Shown: positions 59,646 to 64,000 of the stretch, one piece after another | Position numbering within the stretch: position 1 is the stretch's first letter | Layout of the letters: each line of letters starts with the position of its first letter | DNA from: Staphylococcus marylandisciuri | Lineage (GTDB): Bacteria; Bacillota; Bacilli; Staphylococcales; Staphylococcaceae | Direction of reading: 5' to 3' | NCBI RefSeq assembly: GCF_025519785.1 | Contig: NZ_JAOPKZ010000001.1 | Coordinates: 124,001-188,000 of the forward strand | Length of the DNA: 64,000 nucleotides | The notes under the pieces: model-generated | Database searches by the model: none | What the model was told of the DNA's origin: nothing | What the model saw: the letters and a program-made list of their open reading frames with translations, nothing else | Made by a program: the position numbers and the translations under genes

Positions 59646-59738
59646 GGGTCTCCCCTCCTTATAATTGAGTGGCGCATTAAGTATCTCTAGTTCATTATAT
59701 TAATGCTTTCTTAAAATTTGATACTTAACTTTATTCTA

Positions 59739-60332
59739 TCACTTATTTCTAGATTTCTTAAAAAGTGCGACTAGCGATAAGAGAATAGCTATAATAGAAA
59801 CAATCCATAAACTGAGTGGAGCATGATCTTGTTTAGATTCTTCCTTCACCCCATGAGCTTCCTGGGTTATACCTTTTTTAACCGTAGTGATAGGAGCTGG
59901 CGTTTCTGCATTTTTATTACCGGTCCATTTCACTACCTCTCCGTTATCATATGTTTGAAAAGCGTTCCATTTAAATTCCCCTTCCTTTTTAGGGTTAGCT
60001 ACCTCAATGGGAAGATCTATAAACTCTGAGGGGCCTATACCATCTTTCTTAGCTTTCCAAGTAATCTTTTTAATATTTCCTTTACTATCCTTTTTCAAAT
60101 CATAATCGAATAAGTGATTAGGCTGAATGCCGACCACTTCTACCTCTTTAGGAACTTCAAGTTCGATTTTAGTCGTATGAGCGTCTTTTTCAACTGGTAC
60201 ACGCACTTCGTATTTCTCATAAGAGCCGGGTTCACTCGTATTAGGATTTAGTGTAACGTGTGCTTGTGCAACTGAATTAATGCTTAGACCTACGATAAAT
60301 ACTACAATAATTGATAAGATTTTCTTCAACAT
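59739..60332 (-). CDS. YcnI-family (DUF1775) copper-linked surface protein
   Basis: A 197-residue exported protein: signal peptide (residues 1-23, cleavage after SVAQAHA-type site, leaving the conserved histidine at the new N-terminus: AHVTLNP), a DUF1775 domain with VPVEKDAHTTKIELEVP, then a linker and a C-terminal membrane anchor followed by KKSRNK. B. subtilis YcnI binds copper through this N-terminal histidine and a tryptophan (ITWKAK here is a candidate). It is 50 bp downstream of the CopCD gene. Confidence 0.88.
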   Translation of the reverse strand: MLKKILSIIVVFIVGLSINSVAQAHVTLNPNTSEPGSYEKYEVRVPVEKDAHTTKIELEVPKEVEVVGIQPNHLFDYDLKKDSKGNIKKITWKAKKDGIGPSEFIDLPIEVANPKKEGEFKWNAFQTYDNGEVVKWTGNKNAETPAPITTVKKGITQEAHGVKEESKQDHAPLSLWIVSIIAILLSLVALFKKSRNK

Positions 60333-60382
60333 AGTCTTTTCTCCTCTTATAAAACTTTAATTTTTATTTAAAATATTATTCA

Positions 60383-61636
60383 TTAAGCAGGGATACTTAT
60401 TTGACTCATTACTACGCCTAATAATACAAGCAACACACCGATACTGAGTTCACTCATTAATGGCAGTAGTCTAGCACGACCTTGATGCTTAAGTGCATGA
60501 ATAGTTTGATAATAACCTAGCAGCATCATGAGGGCAGTTCCTATCATCTTAACTACCACTAAAATCGTCCAAGTGTGAAATTCTGACCATAATATTGAAA
60601 TATGGGTTTCATCGACCATCATCAATATACCTGAGATAATAATCATCAACACAGCTATTAAATTCGTTTGCAATAAAAAGCGCCGTGTTGTTCTAACCAT
60701 AGAATGATGAGTGTCTTGAAAATAGTCAACAATGAGATAAATCAAGGCTCCTAACCAGAGCGCTATCCCCCCTATATGTATCACACGTATGAATAAGGAC
60801 CACCATACGAGATGTTGAGACCAAGCGTGTCCTGACATACTTAACACTATGATTATAGTACTAGGTATCAAGGTATACCATATTTCTGTCATCCTATTTA
60901 ATGTCCATAAGAAGAATAGGATGATCAGTGCAACACTTGTTATAATAAATGGTGTTTGTAGCAAAGTGGCTTTATCTAGCGATAGAATGTCCTTTCTAAT
61001 ATCGTTTGACAACGTAAATAAATAGAGTAGACCTGTGATAATGATTAGTATAATAATACTCCAAATCACCGCTTGATGATGAGGTAATATTTGATATACC
61101 TTGAGCCCTCTTCTTTCAGCTAACTTATTCACTAAATAATAACCTACGCTCAGTATCATGAGGGCCTCTGTTACATAGCGAACTAAGCCGAACCAAAAGC
61201 TGACTTTTTGATAAAAGGGCAAGGAAGTATCAATGTGGTGGGCTGTCCTCTGACCTACTGAAAAGTTATAAGTAGAACCAACCTCATGTCCATCAGCAGA
61301 AATCGCATGCCATTTTAATTGATGTGTACCCTTATGAAGATGTTGGGGTGAAAATGTTAATACGTTGGAGGACCCCGCTTCCGTCGGTTTCAAGTGTTCA
61401 ATTACGTCACCATTATCGTTATATAGTGCAATAGCTGAATGGTCAGCATCTACCGGCTCATTAAACTTCAATTCAATCTTATTAGGCGCACTTGACACAA
61501 CCTGATCCTCTTTAGGCGTCATGTGTTCAAGAGTAGCATGGGCAGAAGCTTCTCGAGACCCACTTATAAGTACAAGTACTACGGCAAATAGCACTGTAAT
61601 GAAGACTGTCTTCATGCCATATTGTACATATTTCAT
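60383..61636 (-). CDS. CopC-CopD fusion copper-import protein (YcnJ-like)
   Basis: A 417-residue fusion. After a signal peptide, the CopC domain starts at the histidine in SAHATLEHMTPKEDQVV (residues 33-48) and contains HQLKWHAISADGHEVGST. Eight membrane helices follow, with the CopD domain including HAWSQHLVWWSLFIRVIHIGG. This is the layout of B. subtilis YcnJ, a copper importer. I start at ATG 61636 after GGGAGG; a TTG just before would add one residue. First gene of a YcnJ-YcnI-DUF2871 cluster. Confidence 0.9.
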   Translation of the reverse strand: MKYVQYGMKTVFITVLFAVVLVLISGSREASAHATLEHMTPKEDQVVSSAPNKIELKFNEPVDADHSAIALYNDNGDVIEHLKPTEAGSSNVLTFSPQHLHKGTHQLKWHAISADGHEVGSTYNFSVGQRTAHHIDTSLPFYQKVSFWFGLVRYVTEALMILSVGYYLVNKLAERRGLKVYQILPHHQAVIWSIIILIIITGLLYLFTLSNDIRKDILSLDKATLLQTPFIITSVALIILFFLWTLNRMTEIWYTLIPSTIIIVLSMSGHAWSQHLVWWSLFIRVIHIGGIALWLGALIYLIVDYFQDTHHSMVRTTRRFLLQTNLIAVLMIIISGILMMVDETHISILWSEFHTWTILVVVKMIGTALMMLLGYYQTIHALKHQGRARLLPLMSELSIGVLLVLLGVVMSQISIPA

Positions 61637-61966
61637 CAATATCCTCCCGTCAACTAGGATTATGCTCTAATCATATAAGATTCAATGTTTAAAAACAATA
61701 AACCTAAATATTTGTCACTTATTCTCCACATTATTAGTTTCTTCATATAATAGTACATGCCAAGTTAACAACTATTCTTATATAGAGAATACGCGGTACT
61801 CTAGATAGTGAAGTAATTCTTACTCATCCATTATCACCTAGGAGTTGTGATAAAGTTACTATCACTGAGATTTGTCTTATCATAACTGGACTATACTTCC
61901 CTTGCCCTCTATATGATAAATATTTAGACTTATAACTGAGCTCTACCATACTTTTTAACTAAAAAA

Positions 61967-62020
61967 GGGAGCGGGACAGAAATCTAATTTGACTAAAAAG
62001 ATTTCGTAGTCCCGCTCCGG
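61967..62020. repeat. Module A hairpin, truncated composite
   Basis: GGGAGCGGGACAGAAATC, AT loop (with TTTGACTAAAAAG), then GTAGTCCCGCTCCGGCAAAGA and a C remnant (TATGTCCCAGCCTCC) to 62045. Module B is missing. It lies downstream of the YhgE-like gene. Nothing else is recognised in 61640-61966. Confidence 0.82.
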
Positions 62021-62058
62021 CAAAGACCTTTATGTCCCAGCCTCCAGTCTTTACATAT

Positions 62059-63348
62059 TTAAGATGGTATTTCAGTACGTTTATCACTGTGCTTTTTAAT
62101 AATTGTAGCCACAAGAATCATAACGACACCGTAAATCATAAAGCCGATTAACATCCAAGTTGTACTATTTAAGGTAAGTGGTTGATTCATATATAAGATC
62201 TCGCGCACGCTAGTTGCATAATGCGTGAACGGGTTCCAGCTCACAATATAATCTTGATAGAACTTAGGCAACATTTCTTTAGGGAACATTACAAGTTGAA
62301 TGCTGAAGAACATTGCTAGGAAGAAGATAGGTACTACTAGCATAGTTAGCACTGTCATACTTCCGAGCACTAATGCAATGAAGCCTAATATCGTAATTGA
62401 AATGAACAGAGCCATTCGAGCAGTGTGTGGGAAATCAAATCCTAATACACCAGACATGAAGTAAATATAACCAAAGCCGCCAACAAATGCAGTGATAACA
62501 GCGAAGAGCATTTGTAATAATGACGCTTTCACTCGGTTAGCGATTGAGACATTATTTGATGTTCTAAATGCGTAGTATAAGAGCACTGATGCTATGATTG
62601 AGCTCATCCATACTGGCATGAACATTAAGAATGGAGCGTTACCGCCACCTTGATGATCTTTCACTTCATGTATCTTACTATCTGAGACTTTAACAGGGTT
62701 AGTAAGACCATTAATATCCTTCGGTGATACTTTCACATCTTGGTTACCAAGCATAGATGTAGCTTGTTGTGTTATTTGTTTATTGATATTTGTTCCTACA
62801 CCGCTTAATACTTGAGATGCAATTTGTGATGCTTGTTTATTCGCTCCATCGTTAACGAGTGTTTTAACGTGGGCTTTTTCTACCTTCACATCATTGTTAC
62901 CACCTTGTTGCTGCATCTTTTCTTTCATTTGTTTCGCTTTTTCAGGAGGTATATCACCTGATTTAACTTTGTCTTTCATTTCTTGCTGCTTGGCACTCAT
63001 CACGACCTTTTGTGCTTTACTCATCGCGTGTTTTGAGAAGTCTTTTTCAAGCACAATCATGCCATAATATTTCTGCTCATTTAATCCATCTTTAGCTTTT
63101 TTCTCACTATCGACACTTTTCCATTTTACTGTGTCTGAATCGCTATCTGTTAATTTATCTTCTAATTTTTTTCCAATATCAATCTTTTTATCCTGAATTG
63201 ATGTACCTTTGTCTTTGTTCACAATGGCTATAGGTAATTCTTTAGGTTTAGGGTTAAAAGCTGGGTAGAAAGCTAATGCAAATATTCCAAGTACAATTAA
63301 TATAACAATGGGAGCTAGCCATAAGAATTTATTTTTTAAAATATTCAT
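62059..63348 (-). CDS. YhgE/Pip-family ABC-2-type membrane protein
   Basis: A 429-residue protein: N-terminal helix (residues 8-29), an extracellular domain of about 210 residues rich in Lys and Gln, then six helices ending with a short basic tail. The layout and VNKDKGTSIQDKKIDIGKKL and MPVWMSSIIASVLLYYAFR fit the YhgE/Pip family, related to ABC-2 permeases. Members are linked to phage receptor function or type VII secretion, but the role here is unknown. I start at ATG 63348 after AAAGGAGGT; the frame runs to 63447. Divergent from a TetR gene. Confidence 0.82.
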   Translation of the reverse strand: MNILKNKFLWLAPIVILIVLGIFALAFYPAFNPKPKELPIAIVNKDKGTSIQDKKIDIGKKLEDKLTDSDSDTVKWKSVDSEKKAKDGLNEQKYYGMIVLEKDFSKHAMSKAQKVVMSAKQQEMKDKVKSGDIPPEKAKQMKEKMQQQGGNNDVKVEKAHVKTLVNDGANKQASQIASQVLSGVGTNINKQITQQATSMLGNQDVKVSPKDINGLTNPVKVSDSKIHEVKDHQGGGNAPFLMFMPVWMSSIIASVLLYYAFRTSNNVSIANRVKASLLQMLFAVITAFVGGFGYIYFMSGVLGFDFPHTARMALFISITILGFIALVLGSMTVLTMLVVPIFFLAMFFSIQLVMFPKEMLPKFYQDYIVSWNPFTHYATSVREILYMNQPLTLNSTTWMLIGFMIYGVVMILVATIIKKHSDKRTEIPS

Positions 63349-63460
63349 CACTGTCGACCTCCTTTTTATTGAACAATGTGTTGAATATCGATTACTTTGT
63401 CTATTATAATGATTATAAAAGATTATACAATAATCAATAAACGTCAATGTGTTCTTTAAC

Positions 63461-63483
63461 CAACAAATAAATATTTATTGTTG
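63461..63483. promoter_or_regulatory. Palindrome in divergent YhgE/TetR promoter
   Basis: AATAAATATTTATT (63466-63479) is a perfect 14-bp palindrome inside a longer near-symmetric CAACA...TGTTG stretch. It lies 37 bp before the TetR start. A possible operator for that regulator, though very AT-rich. Confidence 0.4.
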
Positions 63484-63519
63484 ATTAAATACCAAATTTT
63501 TAAAAAGAAGGTGTAAATT

Positions 63520-64000
63520 ATGGCAGAAGATCGTCGCGTAAGAAAGACAAAAGATGCCATTAGACATGCTTTTATAAGTCTGCTTAGAGAAAAGACTTTA
63601 GAGAAAATCACGATTAGTGATATTACAGAGAAAGCTGATATTAATCGAGGGACATTTTACCTTCACTACTTAGATAAATACGATTTATTAGACAGTTTAG
63701 AGAATGAATATATCAATCTTCTTTCACAATCACTTAATTACGAGCTTTTCTTAACTCCTCAGATGGATCCCGAATCTTTTGCACGAGAGTTTGCAAACCA
63801 AATTTTGCATAACATTCTCGACTATATTGCAGACAATATTGAATTCTACCGTGTCATATTCAATATCGGTCACACAACCCGCATTGAGGAGAAGATTAGT
63901 CAGACGATGTATGAGAATATGGATAAACATATTACTCAAGGTGACACTATTGCAGGTGTTCCGAAAAGTTATTTCCACAGTTATGTTGCTGGCGCAACGA
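63520..64000 (+). CDS. TetR/AcrR-family regulator, C-terminus cut off by window edge
   Basis: An open frame from ATG 63520 to the window end, 160 residues visible. The helix-turn-helix is ITISDITEKADINRGTFYLHYLDKYDLL (residues 34-61, given in parts: ITISDITEKADINRG and TFYLHYLDKYDLL). MAEDRRVRKTKDAIRHAF is the usual TetR N-terminus. Ligand domain starts after residue 65. RBS AAGAAGGTG precedes the start. Divergence from the YhgE-like gene suggests that it controls that gene. Confidence 0.9.
   Translation, partial: MAEDRRVRKTKDAIRHAFISLLREKTLEKITISDITEKADINRGTFYLHYLDKYDLLDSLENEYINLLSQSLNYELFLTPQMDPESFAREFANQILHNILDYIADNIEFYRVIFNIGHTTRIEEKISQTMYENMDKHITQGDTIAGVPKSYFHSYVAGAT

Overview
The window is low-GC Firmicutes chromosome, almost certainly a Staphylococcus. 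Two things point there: locus content and order match staphylococcal chromosomes (hutI-hutU-LysR-hutG-lyrA-rpiA, tcaA/tcaB/tcaR, hrtBA next to hssRS, tatAC facing fepABC, mqo), and the intergenic DNA carries STAR-type GGGGCCCC repeats. Gene order differs from what I recall of S. aureus in several places (for example tcaR lies about 6 kb from tcaA), so I favour a non-aureus species but do not name it. I see no rRNA, tRNA, prophage, transposase or CRISPR array. It reads as core chromosome with an unusually repeat-rich intergenic fraction.

Layout. 1-5.4 kb: a truncated SRPBCC protein, an NhaC-family carrier behind a SAM-I riboswitch (a MetT-like methionine transporter candidate), an SDR oxidoreductase and an M20 amidohydrolase. 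5.7-11.5 kb: histidine degradation (hutI, hutU, a divergent LysR regulator, hutG). 11.7-23.8 kb: lyrA/spdC, a LysE-type exporter, rpiA, galM, a 3-methyladenine glycosylase, a second NhaC carrier, gltS, fni, a thioesterase, an esterase and a small membrane protein. 24-37.7 kb: an EmrAB-type pump with a divergent TetR regulator, a Fur-boxed iron lipoprotein, tcaB, tcaA, an MMPL exporter, bioB behind a BirA-like operator, a DUF218 membrane protein and tcaR. 38.2-42.1 kb: the haem-stress module hrtBA/hssRS with its HssR direct repeat. 42.3-47.2 kb: mqo, then a GT4 glycosyltransferase and a TagF-like polymerase. 47.5-53.5 kb: an acetyltransferase, Fur-boxed tatAC and, converging on it, Fur-boxed fepABC. 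54.2-64 kb: a quinone oxidoreductase, a sugar MFS porter, an acetyltransferase, an IruO-like reductase, a copper/YcnI cluster, a YhgE/Pip membrane protein and a truncated divergent TetR regulator.

Functional links. Iron and haem handling recurs: Fur-like sites precede the iron lipoprotein, tatA, fepA and more weakly the IruO-like reductase, and FepB carries a twin-arginine signal for the TatAC translocase opposite it. Envelope stress is a second theme (lyrA, tca genes, MMPL, EmrAB, TagF-like).

Most unexpected signals: (i) a mosaic intergenic element built from six recurring modules (called F-A-B-C-D-E here) in a conserved order, where D is a STAR-like tandem repeat with a 58-bp period; two long copies flank the quinone oxidoreductase gene as direct repeats; (ii) a tatC reading frame with no ATG, GTG or TTG before its conserved N-terminus, lying in the +1 frame relative to tatA; (iii) an imperfect 32-bp palindrome upstream of mqo. 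Everything here was read by eye. No alignment, folding or database search was run.
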